From: J027 sp034437655
Lineage (GTDB): Bacteria; Chloroflexota; Anaerolineae; Aggregatilineales; J027
Direction: 5' to 3'
Length of the DNA stretch: 64,000 nucleotides
NCBI GenBank assembly: GCA_034437655.1
Contig: DAOTTU010000041.1
Location: 124,001 to 188,000, forward strand
Part shown: piece by piece, positions 50,976 through 59,959 of the stretch
Numbering within the stretch: the first letter of the stretch is position 1
Layout: every line of letters begins with the position of its first letter
Made by a program: the position numbers and the translations under genes
The notes under the pieces: model-generated
What the model saw: the letters and a program-made list of their open reading frames with translations, nothing else
Told to the model about the DNA's origin: nothing
Database searches by the model: none

Positions 50976-51706
50976 CAGTCGTTTGCATTCAACCCGGTAA
51001 TACGAATCCCAGAACCTTTGATCCCGTAGCGCTTGTTGATCGAAAGCAAAACAGGGGTCAACGACTCAGCAGCGACCGCATTCGCCAACGGCCCGGCGTC
51101 AATACCACGCATTCCAGCCGCCGCAACCAGGCGCAGCACGTCCTCTTTGGCGGTTTCGTCATCACCACATACCAATACATCGCAATCAACAACATGGTCA
51201 AGTTGTTTCAGGTGAATCGCACTCACATTCTGAAACGCTGAGATAACCTTGACACCTTCTCCCAATAATGCTTGCGCTTCAAGCGCGGCTGCCCCGCCCG
51301 ACGGAACATTAACCGTGCGCACGGCCGGCGGTTTTAGGGGGACAGTGACATCGACCACGGTCTTGTCTTGCAACTGCTCTTGAATGCTTTCGAGCGTCGG
51401 ACGGTGGGCGCTGTAAGGAACGCTCAACACGATGAGATCAGCACTGCTCGCAGCTTCTGCATTGGACATACCCGTGATGTAATTGTCACCCAGCATTTCG
51501 TTCAATTCAGTCGCCACACGTTGGGCTTTTTCGGCGTCCCGTGATCCAATAAATACCCGATAGCCACTATTAGCCCAACGCAGCGCCAGTCCGCTACCTT
51601 CTTTGCCTGTACCACCGATGACTGCCACAGTCAGCAGCATAATTTCAGATGTCGCAGGTGTCCTGTCCGTCTGCGACGCGGCGTCACTTGTGTTTTGTTC
51701 ACTCAT
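50975..51706 (-). CDS. npdG: NADPH:F420 oxidoreductase (FNO/NpdG type)
   Basis: This 243-residue Rossmann enzyme transfers hydride between NADPH and F420. The nucleotide loop is VAVIGGTGKEGSGLALRWANSG, with GSRDAEKA binding the NADP phosphate, then VLSVPYSAHRP and VISAFQNVSAIHL. I use the ATG at 51706, which has AGGG upstream and gives a 22-residue polar N-terminal extension; an internal ATG at 51640 would start at the Rossmann core. It heads the tight cofE-nitroreductase-cofD-cofC group and follows the SsnA-type gene by 20 nt. Confidence 0.92.
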   Translation of the reverse strand: MSEQNTSDAASQTDRTPATSEIMLLTVAVIGGTGKEGSGLALRWANSGYRVFIGSRDAEKAQRVATELNEMLGDNYITGMSNAEAASSADLIVLSVPYSAHRPTLESIQEQLQDKTVVDVTVPLKPPAVRTVNVPSGGAAALEAQALLGEGVKVISAFQNVSAIHLKQLDHVVDCDVLVCGDDETAKEDVLRLVAAAGMRGIDAGPLANAVAAESLTPVLLSINKRYGIKGSGIRITGLNAND

Positions 51707-51726
51707 TAGTGCAACCCTATTCCTTT

Positions 51727-53079
51727 TCAAAGCGTTTGTTCAGCAAATTTTTGATACTGTTCCCAAACACGCGGGGCAATCTGGCGGGCAGCAGCGGCGG
51801 CTTGTTGCTCGTCAACCGTTAGCAGTTCGCGGTCACGCATCAAAAAGCGTCCAGCGACCATCGTGCTGCGTACCATCGCACTTTCAAAACCGAATACAAC
51901 ATGCCAGGGCAAATTTCCCACCGTGAATGGCGTAAATGGATAATAGTCTATGATAATCAAGTCAGCAACAGCGCCGACCTCAAGCTGACCAACCTGTGAT
52001 CCGGGGAAAAATTGTTGCGCCAGACGTGCGTTGTTAACAAGTGCCATCTGTGCAATGCGGTCGCCGGGCGCACGACGCGGGTCACGGTGCGCAGCTTTGT
52101 GATAAAAATAGGCAGTCTTCCATTCGGCCCACATGTTATTCGAGAGCCCATCATTCCCCAAACACAAACTAACACCACCATCTAGCATGGTGTCAACCGC
52201 AGCCGCCCCCACCGCGTTATTCATGTTGCTCCGGGGCTGGTGGCTGACCCACGTGCGGGTATCGCGCAGCATTTCGAGTTCCCATGCGTCGCAATGAACG
52301 GCATGTGCAACAATACTTTGACTTCCCAACATGTGATGCTGATGCAAGCGCGGCACAATCCGCATTCCGTGCTGTTGTAGGCTGTCGTATTGATCGGCCT
52401 CATGTTCTGCAACGTGAACATGAAAGCCCGTTTCAACCTCTCGTGCCGCATCCACACACGCCCGCAGTGTCTGGTCAGAAAGTGTCATGCTGGCATGCAA
52501 GCCGAACGTCGCCGCAATGTTTTCGCGTCCCTCGGACTCGCGCAGAAAGCGTACATTTTCCGCGATACCGGCCTGCGCCTTCTCATCCCCGTCACGGTCA
52601 CTGACCTCATAGCACAACACACCGCGCAACCCAACCTCGTCCAGTACATCAGCGATAATGCTGAGGCTCCCGTCAATGTGGTTTGGGCTAGCATGGTGGT
52701 CAATCAACAATGTTGTGCCATGTTTGACTGCGTCAATTGCACACATCAATGCGCTGAAGCGAATCGCCTCAGCATCAAGGGCTTTGTCCAATGACCACCA
52801 TAAGCGCCGTAGGATTGTTGGGAAGTCTGGCATGGGTGGGCCGGGGATCGGCATTCCGCGTGAAAATGCGCCATAAAAGTGCGTATGGGCACAGATGCTG
52901 CCGGGCATCACAACAGCGTTTTGTACATCAATCTGCTCTGCGTCTGGGTATTGGGCCAGCATGGTCTGTGAATCACCGAGGTCAACAATGCGGTCGTCTT
53001 CAATGGCAAGCGCACTATTTTCATCAATAGATGAGAGTTGCCCGTGAACAAGCGTGGCATTGTAAATCAATATTGTCAT
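51727..53079 (-). CDS. ssnA: SsnA-type aminohydrolase/amidohydrolase
   Basis: This 450-residue metal-dependent amidohydrolase has the metal site H65-T-H67 in GSICAHTHFYGAFSRGMPIP, FHVHVAEHEADQY, IVAHAVHCDAWE and LGNDGLSNNMWAEWK. The stretch LIDHHASPNHIDGSLSIIADVL with CYEVSDRDG matches the SsnA subgroup, and separates it from MtaD/TrzN deaminases. SsnA is a putative purine- or intermediate-directed aminohydrolase encoded in the E. coli ygeW-xdhD region and associated with anaerobic purine catabolism. The precise substrate is not established. It stands after the largest gap in the block (117 nt), so a promoter may lie there. Confidence 0.88.
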   Translation of the reverse strand: MTILIYNATLVHGQLSSIDENSALAIEDDRIVDLGDSQTMLAQYPDAEQIDVQNAVVMPGSICAHTHFYGAFSRGMPIPGPPMPDFPTILRRLWWSLDKALDAEAIRFSALMCAIDAVKHGTTLLIDHHASPNHIDGSLSIIADVLDEVGLRGVLCYEVSDRDGDEKAQAGIAENVRFLRESEGRENIAATFGLHASMTLSDQTLRACVDAAREVETGFHVHVAEHEADQYDSLQQHGMRIVPRLHQHHMLGSQSIVAHAVHCDAWELEMLRDTRTWVSHQPRSNMNNAVGAAAVDTMLDGGVSLCLGNDGLSNNMWAEWKTAYFYHKAAHRDPRRAPGDRIAQMALVNNARLAQQFFPGSQVGQLEVGAVADLIIIDYYPFTPFTVGNLPWHVVFGFESAMVRSTMVAGRFLMRDRELLTVDEQQAAAAARQIAPRVWEQYQKFAEQTL

Positions 53080-53144
53080 CTGCTCGCGCTTTCTAGTGAG
53101 ATGTGTGGCAAGACTTAGCTTTCATTGGTTGATGGCCATACTGT

Positions 53145-53173
53145 ATTTAAACAATTTAGGTGCAGATATGCAA
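53145..53173 (-). promoter_or_regulatory. Weak promoter candidate before the ssnA-F420 genes
   Basis: On the minus strand TTGCAT (53168-53173), a 17-nt spacer and TTAAAT (53145-53150), within the only gap above 60 nt inside the long block. Both boxes are poor matches. Confidence 0.25.
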
Positions 53174-53196
53174 CCCATTGCCCGGAAGCTGTTCGG

Positions 53197-53934
53197 TCAA
53201 TAGAGTTCGATTGGGATGTCAAGCATACCCGGGCCACCTAAGCGCTCAACAGCCGCTATAATCGCCGCTGCACTTTCGCGGATGGCCTGCCTGGACTGTG
53301 ATGGTGGCAGATAGAGGAATTCACCATCACCTGTGGAGGATTGTTGATCTTCATGGGACGTTGACGCTACGATCTCGCCCCCTTCAGCGACCATGCGAAT
53401 CTGGGCATAGGTCGGGTACTCTAATTCGGTGACGTTGGCGGCAGTTTTCGCAGGTTTCTCCCACGTGCGGCGGGGTTTGTAACCTTTATCTTTCAATACC
53501 GTGAAGACACGATCCACAAAGTAGTCGGCATCGCTGTACAGGTCGCGGATATGGCGTGCTTGCAAGAAACGATCGCCAGTCGTGTAGATAAACGCGAATT
53601 TGTGCGGCTGCGGATGGTTCACTACTGGTGGGGATTTTGTTTGTATCTCGCCAAGTTGAATTTTATGATACAGATTATCGTCGCGTGGGTGTGGTTTTTT
53701 GCCGGGGAGCAGGTCTTTGCGTTTCGCCAGTTCCATGCCGCGCCGTTCTGCGTAGTAGTAAATGCCCGGCTGGCCGTCTGGCACCTTGCCAGAGAGGAAA
53801 AACGCCAGATAGTCGGCGTCAATCCCCTTTGGCGCATTCCCCTGTGGAATACGATACCAGTGCTGCGCATGCAAAATCTTTAGGTCGCGCTTGGCCTTAA
53901 TGACCCCTACAAGGATGCGATCATCTGCTTGCAT
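53197..53934 (-). CDS. Uncharacterised protein
   Basis: I do not recognise this 245-residue soluble protein. It begins with a beta-rich stretch, ILVGVIKAKRDLKIL, then HWYRIPQGNAPKGIDADYLAFFLSGKV and YYYAERRGMELAKRKDLLPG. A central region has LYHKIQLGEIQ and FAFIYTTGDRFLQA, and the C-terminal helix ends with LDIPIELY. The pattern of Tyr/Lys/Arg-rich strands recalls nucleic acid-binding or nuclease-like domains, but no catalytic motif is certain. It lies between the SsnA-type gene and a PLP enzyme gene on the same strand. Confidence 0.65.
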   Translation of the reverse strand: MQADDRILVGVIKAKRDLKILHAQHWYRIPQGNAPKGIDADYLAFFLSGKVPDGQPGIYYYAERRGMELAKRKDLLPGKKPHPRDDNLYHKIQLGEIQTKSPPVVNHPQPHKFAFIYTTGDRFLQARHIRDLYSDADYFVDRVFTVLKDKGYKPRRTWEKPAKTAANVTELEYPTYAQIRMVAEGGEIVASTSHEDQQSSTGDGEFLYLPPSQSRQAIRESAAAIIAAVERLGGPGMLDIPIELY

Positions 53935-53982
53935 CGGCTTTCACCCATCACTAATACGTACAGGTGAATGATAGCAAACAGC

Positions 53983-55446
53983 TTAGTACAAGCCCACCCT
54001 GCCGTTAAATTCAAGGATTAGCTCATCTATAGCGTCGGCCTGCTTGTGAATAGCCTGCCAGTAGCCCCGGTCATGCCATTGTGCGTCCAGTTCCTCAGCC
54101 GTTTTGCCCTGTTGCTCGACCCACGTGAAGTATTTCAGGTTGTGGATGCGCTTGCGGTCATAATGACCGAGTTCTTGCATATGATCAATCGTCGTGCCGC
54201 GTAGATATAGGTGGAAGTCGGCAATAGCGTCTTCGGTCGTGTATTCACCGTGGGTTTCACGTTCCTCTTGTAAGCGGCTCTGGTACAGCTCCATCGAATC
54301 AGTGTTGACGGTAATCAGCACATCACCCGTGCCCCATTCGTAGTACTTCGCCATTTTGATGCACGCCAGCATGTTCGCAATGCACGAAATCCCAAACAGC
54401 GGCAACTGTGCGACGAAATCTTCTGGCACACCGTGCTTAACAAGATAGGCCTGTCCGGCCGGCTCATTGAAAAGGCGCATCAGGCGAATCGTAGCTTCAT
54501 CGTCCAGCCCAATAACCATATCGGTGTTGCGGACATTATGTATCCAGGGGATGTGCTTGTCGCCAATGCCTTCAATGCGGTGTGCGCCAAACCCGTTATA
54601 GAGCATTGTTGGGCAGTCAAGCGCCTCACCAGCCGCAATTTTCAGGCCGGGAAACTGGTCTTTGATATAATCCGCCGCACCGAGTGTGCCCGAGGAACCT
54701 GTATTGAGGGCAACGCCTCGTATTTCCTCGCCCGGGCGCATTATTTGTTGCAAAGCATCCAGCATGGCAGGGCCAGTCACTGCGTAGTGCCACAAATGAT
54801 TGCCCATCTCATCGAACTGGTTGAAGATCACAATATCGTCGCCGCGTTCGGCGGTCAATTCGTGGCACTTGTCAAAAATCTCTTTGACGTTGCTTTCCGT
54901 GCCCGGCGTCGCGATGACTTCACCCGCGATGCGTGAGAGCCAGTCGAAGCGCTCACGGCTCATGCCTTCAGGCAAGATAGCAACAGACTCGCACCCTAGC
55001 AACGCTGAGTCATACGCCCCACCCCGGCAATAGTTCCCGGTTGAAGGCCACACAGCTTTCTGATGCGTGGGGTCAAATTGGCCCGTTACCAGACGCGGCA
55101 CCAGACACCCATAACTCGCGCCGACTTTATGCGCCCCGGTGGGGAACCATTTGCCGAGCAGCGTCACAATTTTGGCATCAACGCCCGTCAGTTCCGGTGG
55201 CAATACCAGATAGTTGCCTGACACAAAGCCGCCACCATGCGCAACAGGCTCGTTTTTCCAGGTGATGCGGCCGAGGTTCACGGGGTCTACATCCCACAAG
55301 CCGACGCCGTGCAACTTCTCGCGCAATGTAGCCGGGAGATTTTCAGGGTAGCGCATCATTTCAAAGGTGGGTAAAAAAATTCCGCGTTCACGGGCAAGAG
55401 TTACGGTACGGTCTAAAACGTGAGGTTCTACCGATAAGTCAATCAT
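53983..55446 (-). CDS. Fold type II PLP-dependent enzyme, substrate unknown
   Basis: This 487-residue relative of the tryptophan synthase beta/cysteine synthase/threonine synthase fold has the PLP lysine predicted at K107 in PTGAHKVGASYG, WPSTGNYCRGGAYD as the carboxylate-binding loop, and VALNTGSSGTLGAADYI as the phosphate-binding Gly-rich loop. The long C-terminus (PWIHNVRNTDMVIGLDDEATIRLM and beyond) is a family-specific extension. In E. coli a PLP lyase (YgeX, diaminopropionate ammonia-lyase) accompanies YgeW and YgeY. This protein is a different subfamily by motif, but may fill a similar lyase role. Its ATG overlaps the preceding small gene's stop by 4 nt. Confidence 0.83.
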   Translation of the reverse strand: MIDLSVEPHVLDRTVTLARERGIFLPTFEMMRYPENLPATLREKLHGVGLWDVDPVNLGRITWKNEPVAHGGGFVSGNYLVLPPELTGVDAKIVTLLGKWFPTGAHKVGASYGCLVPRLVTGQFDPTHQKAVWPSTGNYCRGGAYDSALLGCESVAILPEGMSRERFDWLSRIAGEVIATPGTESNVKEIFDKCHELTAERGDDIVIFNQFDEMGNHLWHYAVTGPAMLDALQQIMRPGEEIRGVALNTGSSGTLGAADYIKDQFPGLKIAAGEALDCPTMLYNGFGAHRIEGIGDKHIPWIHNVRNTDMVIGLDDEATIRLMRLFNEPAGQAYLVKHGVPEDFVAQLPLFGISCIANMLACIKMAKYYEWGTGDVLITVNTDSMELYQSRLQEERETHGEYTTEDAIADFHLYLRGTTIDHMQELGHYDRKRIHNLKYFTWVEQQGKTAEELDAQWHDRGYWQAIHKQADAIDELILEFNGRVGLY

Positions 55447-55685
55447 TGGTCCTTCTCTGAATCGTCTTTGAATAATTGCCGTTCGAGGGCTTTAAGCTGA
55501 TTGTAGCGTTCATCGCGGCGTTGGGCCAGGTCACGGTACTGCGCAAGTTCTTCCGCCGACATTTCTTCTGTAGCACCATTATTGGCCATCAAGAGCGCGT
55601 CAATTTCGCGGTCCAGTGCTTCATATTCCAGTACAGTTTTGCGGTAGCGTTCAACCTGCGCCTTGTCATTCGGTGGCGTCGGCAT
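55443..55685 (-). CDS. Small coiled-coil protein
   Basis: This 80-residue charged helical protein (MPTPPNDKAQVERYRKTVLEYEALD in outline, later YRDLAQRRDERYNQLKALERQLF) has a strong coiled-coil pattern. I place the start at the ATG at 55685, which overlaps the glycosyltransferase gene end by 20 nt. A longer frame upstream runs inside that gene and is rejected. GGAG stands 14 nt before the ATG, a little far. Its stop overlaps the PLP gene start. The function is unknown. Confidence 0.6.
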   Translation of the reverse strand: MPTPPNDKAQVERYRKTVLEYEALDREIDALLMANNGATEEMSAEELAQYRDLAQRRDERYNQLKALERQLFKDDSEKDQ

Positions 55686-56697
55686 TGGGGGAAGTCTGCT
55701 CCTTGCCTGGGTATGCGGGTGAAACGACACGTGGCGGGACATTGCCTGTCTCGTATGACATGCCGTATGTATCTGCAATGACATACAACGGGCGGCCGCG
55801 CACTTCATCATAAATGCGGGCGATATATTGTCCCATGATAAAAAAGAATAGAAATTGGAAGGCACTGAGGATCAGCAATACTGATAAAGTTGTCGCCTGG
55901 CCTTCAAGCACAACTTCGTCTGTGGCAAGCCGTAACAGCACCACCACTGGTAATGCCGCCACCGCCAACACCGCCAGCACAAAACTGATGTAAATGGCAA
56001 CCTGCAAGGGAAAATAACTGAAGCCTGTAATGCCATCCAGCGCAAGGTTAAGCATTTTGCGCAGGGTGTATTTGGTTTCGCCATGTTCACGTGGCTTGCG
56101 TACATATTCCACCCCCGTCTGCCGGAAGCCAACCCAGCTCGTCATCCCACGGATGAAGCGGTTATGTTCGCGCAGGGCATTGACCGCATTGACCACACGC
56201 CGATCCATCAAGCGGAAGTCGCCTGTATCCAGTGGGATATTGATATTCGTGATGCGGTTCGTCAAACGATAGAACAGCTTGGCTGTCCACACTTTGAACT
56301 GGCTTTCACCTTCACGTTGGGCCCGCACCGCATAAACCACATGATAGCCTTCACGCCATTTTTCGACCATATCAGCGATTAGCTCTGGCGGGTCTTGCAG
56401 GTCAGCGTCAATTAAGACCACGGCTTGCCCCTGCGCAAAGTCCATACCGGCGGTGACGGCCGTCTGGTGGCCAAAATTACGCGCAAAGTTGATAATGCGC
56501 ACACGCTCATCCTGCCCATGCAATGCCATCATTTCTTCTAGAGATTTATCACGGCTGCCATCATTAACAAAGATCAGTTCCCACGGCTCGCCAAGACCAT
56601 CCATCACTGCACACATGCGCTCATAGAGCCTGTGCAGATTACCCTCCTCATTATGAACAGGGGCTACAATGGAAAAACTGATTGATTGTGTATGCAT
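55666..56697 (-). CDS. GT2 glycosyltransferase, polyprenyl-phosphate sugar synthase type
   Basis: This 343-residue enzyme is of the DPM1/GtrB group. The GT-A domain has IVAPVHNEEGNLHRLYERM, LIFVNDGSRDKSLE, and the metal motif LIDADLQDPPE, with FRLMDRRVVNAVNAL. Two C-terminal membrane helices (AIYISFVLAVLAVAALPVVVLL and LSVLLILSAFQFLFFFIMGQYIARIY) follow. It probably loads a hexose on a lipid phosphate, which GT-C enzymes such as the one at 42962-45475 could use. The ATG at 56697 is used; an in-frame TTG four codons upstream is less likely. Confidence 0.9.
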   Translation of the reverse strand: MHTQSISFSIVAPVHNEEGNLHRLYERMCAVMDGLGEPWELIFVNDGSRDKSLEEMMALHGQDERVRIINFARNFGHQTAVTAGMDFAQGQAVVLIDADLQDPPELIADMVEKWREGYHVVYAVRAQREGESQFKVWTAKLFYRLTNRITNINIPLDTGDFRLMDRRVVNAVNALREHNRFIRGMTSWVGFRQTGVEYVRKPREHGETKYTLRKMLNLALDGITGFSYFPLQVAIYISFVLAVLAVAALPVVVLLRLATDEVVLEGQATTLSVLLILSAFQFLFFFIMGQYIARIYDEVRGRPLYVIADTYGMSYETGNVPPRVVSPAYPGKEQTSPNADATE

Positions 56698-56725
56698 TCC
56701 ACTTCTCAAAACGATTTACTTACAA

Positions 56726-58003
56726 TCATTGGTCAACTATCCGAGCAACTTCTGCCAAATCCGGGGCAATTTCAAAGGCTTTCGCCCCAGTCGCCACGCT
56801 TTGCATCGCGGTACGAGCATCTTTCAACCCATTGCCCGTAATCAGCAACAGCACAGTTTCATCCTTGCGAATAATATGCTGTTGCCGCGCTTGTTTCAGC
56901 GCCGGGTATATAGCCACAGCGGCCGGTTCGGCAAAGACTCCGGTCTGGCTGGCAAAAGCGGGCAGCGCTTGCAAAATTTGCTCATCCGTGACGCGCATAT
57001 AGACGCCGTTAGTGTCGCGCACTGCACGCAGGGCCTTAGCACGGTCACGGGGAAGACGGCTGCTGATGCTATCAGCAATCGTGCTGGCCGGACGTTCTTC
57101 TATGTCGTCTGCTGCCAGTCCATGTTCCCACGCATCAACCAGCACATCACTACCGCTGGCCTGTACGCCGATGATACGCGGTAGCTTATCTACCCAGCCG
57201 AGGTCGTAGAGTTCCTTACAGCCGACATGCACCCCGCTGATAATACTACCGTCCCCTACTGAAACCAGTATAACATCTGGCATTTGCCATCCGAGCTGAA
57301 AAGCGATTTCGTGCGCGACCGTCTTTTTGCCCTGCGAGGTATAGGGGTTGATGCCTGTGCTGCGATTGTACCAGTCAAACTGCTCGCAGGCTTCCCAGCA
57401 GAGGTCAAAAGCGGTGTCGTAGTCACCGTCAACCAGCAAGACGGTAGCCCCAAAGACCAGCATTTGCGCAATTTTGCCTTCTGGCGCGGTCTTCGGCACA
57501 AAGATCACTGCTTCCGCACCCGGGACCATCGCGCAACACCCCGCCAGAGCAGCCGCTGCATTGCCTGTGCTGGCCGTGGCGATCACGTTGCGCCCTAACC
57601 CGGTCATGGCATGTTGCACCACCATCGCGCTCGCCCGGTCTTTGAGTGAGGCGGTCGGGTTTGTGCCGTCATTCTTGATACACACACCGGCCACATCAAG
57701 CGTAGCAGCGAGGTGTTCCAGCGCTTTGTAACCCACAAGCGGTGTCCCACCCACGGTTTGCAAACCGGGCAACACGTCAACGTTATAAGGGACAGGGAGC
57801 AGGTCGCGCTGTGTCCACATCGTCAGCGGATAGGCTTCGTTGCGCCGGGGCGGGGTATCATAGTGCAAACGCAAGTCGAACGTCCCGACCTGACCGCACG
57901 GTTCACAGGTGTAAAGCGGTGCCGGGTCACCGGGGGCTGGCTGCACACCGCCGCAAACGGTGCATTGAAAATCGATGCGCTTCGTTACGCGGGCAGTATC
58001 CAT
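56726..58003 (-). CDS. thrC: Threonine synthase
   Basis: This 425-residue PLP enzyme makes threonine from phosphohomoserine. An N-terminal zinc-ribbon-like region (C14/C17 and C33/C36) is followed by the PLP lysine K121 in NDGTNPTASLKDRASAM, the phosphate loop region ATASTGNAAAALAG, and LLITGNGLKDART near the C-terminus. The ATG overlaps the carbamate kinase gene by 19 nt. Location inside a ygeW-like cluster leaves open a related ammonia-lyase role, but the sequence favours threonine synthase. Confidence 0.88.
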   Translation of the reverse strand: MDTARVTKRIDFQCTVCGGVQPAPGDPAPLYTCEPCGQVGTFDLRLHYDTPPRRNEAYPLTMWTQRDLLPVPYNVDVLPGLQTVGGTPLVGYKALEHLAATLDVAGVCIKNDGTNPTASLKDRASAMVVQHAMTGLGRNVIATASTGNAAAALAGCCAMVPGAEAVIFVPKTAPEGKIAQMLVFGATVLLVDGDYDTAFDLCWEACEQFDWYNRSTGINPYTSQGKKTVAHEIAFQLGWQMPDVILVSVGDGSIISGVHVGCKELYDLGWVDKLPRIIGVQASGSDVLVDAWEHGLAADDIEERPASTIADSISSRLPRDRAKALRAVRDTNGVYMRVTDEQILQALPAFASQTGVFAEPAAVAIYPALKQARQQHIIRKDETVLLLITGNGLKDARTAMQSVATGAKAFEIAPDLAEVARIVDQ

Positions 58004-58932
58004 GTTCCCGTCTCTCCCCGCAAGGCTGCACCGATCTTAAATGGACTGGTAATGAGGGCACGTGGGCCGCCACGTTGCACAAAATTCACCACCGCTTCAA
58101 TCTTAGGCTGCATACTGCCCTTGCCAAAATGCCCTTCTGCCAGATACCGTTGCGCTTCATCGAGCTTCATCTGGTCGAGGTCACGTTGTTGAGGGGTGTT
58201 GAAGTTCAGCGCGACTTTTTCAACCCCCGTTGAAATAACGAAAAGATCCACCATCAACACATTGGCTAACAGACTTGATGCACGGTCTTTGTCGATGACT
58301 GCCGGAACGCCACGCAATTCACCTTGCTCGTTGCGCACGACCGGCACCCCACCACCACCACAAGCAATAACCACATAGCCATTACGCAGCATCGTCCGAA
58401 TCGCGCCCTGCTCCACGATTTCCTTCGGCTCCGGTGAAGCGACCAACCGCCGCCAGCCACGCCCCGCATCTTCCATCACGGCCCAACCCTCGGCTTTGAA
58501 CTTCTCGGCGTCTTCAGCGCTCATAAAGCTGCCGATTGGCTTGGTAGGTTCTATAAAGGCAGGGTCGTCACGGTTGACTCGTACCTGTGTGACTGTCGTC
58601 AGCACGTTGCGGTTAATCCCACGTTGCCGCAAAACGTTGTTCAGCGCTTGTTGGATCATATAGCCGATGCTGCCCTGCGTATCCGCAACAATGAGATCAA
58701 GCGGTGTGTCGTGAACTTCGTGCGCAGAGAGTTCATTACGCCGCAAGATAAAGCCCACCTGTGGACCGTTGCCATGCGTGATGATAACATTCCAGTCTTG
58801 TTCGATCATGTCCGCGATGTGATTGCAGGTTTCACGCACAGCATCCCATTGATTGGACACTTCAGGCTTGGAACTATCCAGAATCAGTGAGTTGCCCCCA
58901 ATAGCGATCAGTGCAGTACGATTTAACGTCAT
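57985..58932 (-). CDS. Carbamate kinase, YqeA/ArcC type
   Basis: This 315-residue amino acid kinase-fold enzyme makes ATP and carbamate from carbamoyl phosphate and ADP. Motifs are LIAIGGNSLIL, VIITHGNGPQVGFILRRNEL, VIACGGGGVPVV and VIDKDRASSLLANVL. It lies 10 nt after a YgeW-type carbamoyltransferase gene and overlaps thrC by 19 nt. In the E. coli ygeW region YqeA is the equivalent. Coupling of carbamoyltransferase and carbamate kinase gives substrate-level ATP from ureido compounds. Confidence 0.94.
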   Translation of the reverse strand: MTLNRTALIAIGGNSLILDSSKPEVSNQWDAVRETCNHIADMIEQDWNVIITHGNGPQVGFILRRNELSAHEVHDTPLDLIVADTQGSIGYMIQQALNNVLRQRGINRNVLTTVTQVRVNRDDPAFIEPTKPIGSFMSAEDAEKFKAEGWAVMEDAGRGWRRLVASPEPKEIVEQGAIRTMLRNGYVVIACGGGGVPVVRNEQGELRGVPAVIDKDRASSLLANVLMVDLFVISTGVEKVALNFNTPQQRDLDQMKLDEAQRYLAEGHFGKGSMQPKIEAVVNFVQRGGPRALITSPFKIGAALRGETGTWILPA

Positions 58933-58942
58933 AATCAGTCCT

Positions 58943-59926
58943 CTAGCGCATGGTCAGCGCCATCACAGCCTTCTGTACATGCAGGCGGTTTTCGGCTTCG
59001 TCATACACAACACTCTGCGGCCCATCAAGCACGGCGTCAGTAACTTCAATGTTGCGGTCGGCGGGGAGACAATGCATGTAAATGGCATGTTCGTTCGCGA
59101 GGGCCATGCGGCGTTCGTCGGTGATCCAGTCAGTATATTGTTTGCCGATAGCGGCGCTTTCTTCATCGTCGGTAGTGGTCAGCATTGCGCCCCAGCTTTT
59201 CGGGTAAACGATGTCTGCACCTTCAAAGCCAGCGTCAAAGTCATCCAATAATTCAAGGCTGCCGCCGCTCTGTTTGGCGTTTTGTTGCGCCTGGTCAACA
59301 ATATCGGGCATGAGCTTAAATTCTGGCGGATGCGTCAGGCGTACATTCATGCCATAGCGTGTCATCAGTAGGATGAGGCTTTGCGGCACGCTCATCGGTT
59401 TCTGATAGCTAGAGGCATAGGCCCAACTGACGTTAATCGTCTTGCCGCGTACCCCTTCACGCCCAAAGCGTTCCTGAATCGTCATCATGTCCGCGAGAAT
59501 CTGAAACGGGTGGTACACATCGCACTGCATATTCAACACGGGGCTACGGCTAGCTTCAGCGACACCTCGAATATAGTCGTTACCGATGCCCCAGTCACAT
59601 TGCCGGATGGCAATAGCATCACAATACCGCCCTACGATTTCACCAATCTCTTTGCCGGTATCGCCGTGGGAAATCTGGGTAGTGCGATGGTCAATAAACT
59701 GCGCGTGGCCCCCAAGTTGGGCCATACCGGCCTCAAAGCTGATGCGCGTGCGGGTGCTACTGAAGAAAAACAGCATGGCCAGCACTTTATCACGCAACAA
59801 AGCGTGTGGTTCGCCTATGGCCCGCTTACGCTTCAAGTCGAAGGCAACGTCAAATATTGTATCCAGTTCGTCGCGTGTCCACTCTTGCGTAGAAATCATG
59901 TCGCGACCGACAAGATGGGTTTGCAT
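58943..59926 (-). CDS. ygeW: YgeW-type carbamoyltransferase
   Basis: This 327-residue aspartate/ornithine carbamoyltransferase-fold protein has the carbamoyl-phosphate loop SSTRTR (56-61) and HPFQ (139-142), and near the C-terminus HCLPADRNIEVTD. The stretch WAYASSYQKPMSVPQSLILLMTRYGM and DIVYPKSWG match the YgeW group and not true OTC (which has SMG in the substrate loop). YgeW's substrate is not settled; it is placed in anaerobic purine breakdown, where it would split a ureido intermediate to carbamoyl phosphate. The gene lies between YgeY and carbamate kinase. At 327 residues it is shorter than E. coli YgeW (396). Confidence 0.9.
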   Translation of the reverse strand: MQTHLVGRDMISTQEWTRDELDTIFDVAFDLKRKRAIGEPHALLRDKVLAMLFFFSSTRTRISFEAGMAQLGGHAQFIDHRTTQISHGDTGKEIGEIVGRYCDAIAIRQCDWGIGNDYIRGVAEASRSPVLNMQCDVYHPFQILADMMTIQERFGREGVRGKTINVSWAYASSYQKPMSVPQSLILLMTRYGMNVRLTHPPEFKLMPDIVDQAQQNAKQSGGSLELLDDFDAGFEGADIVYPKSWGAMLTTTDDEESAAIGKQYTDWITDERRMALANEHAIYMHCLPADRNIEVTDAVLDGPQSVVYDEAENRLHVQKAVMALTMR

Positions 59927-59959
59927 AATCGCTTTCCTCAGTGGTCAAAAAGGATAATG

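Noticed and set aside
55686..55865. N-terminal extension of the small coiled-coil protein
   Set aside because: The extra 60 codons lie inside the glycosyltransferase gene and read as Cys/His/Arg-rich shadow sequence.
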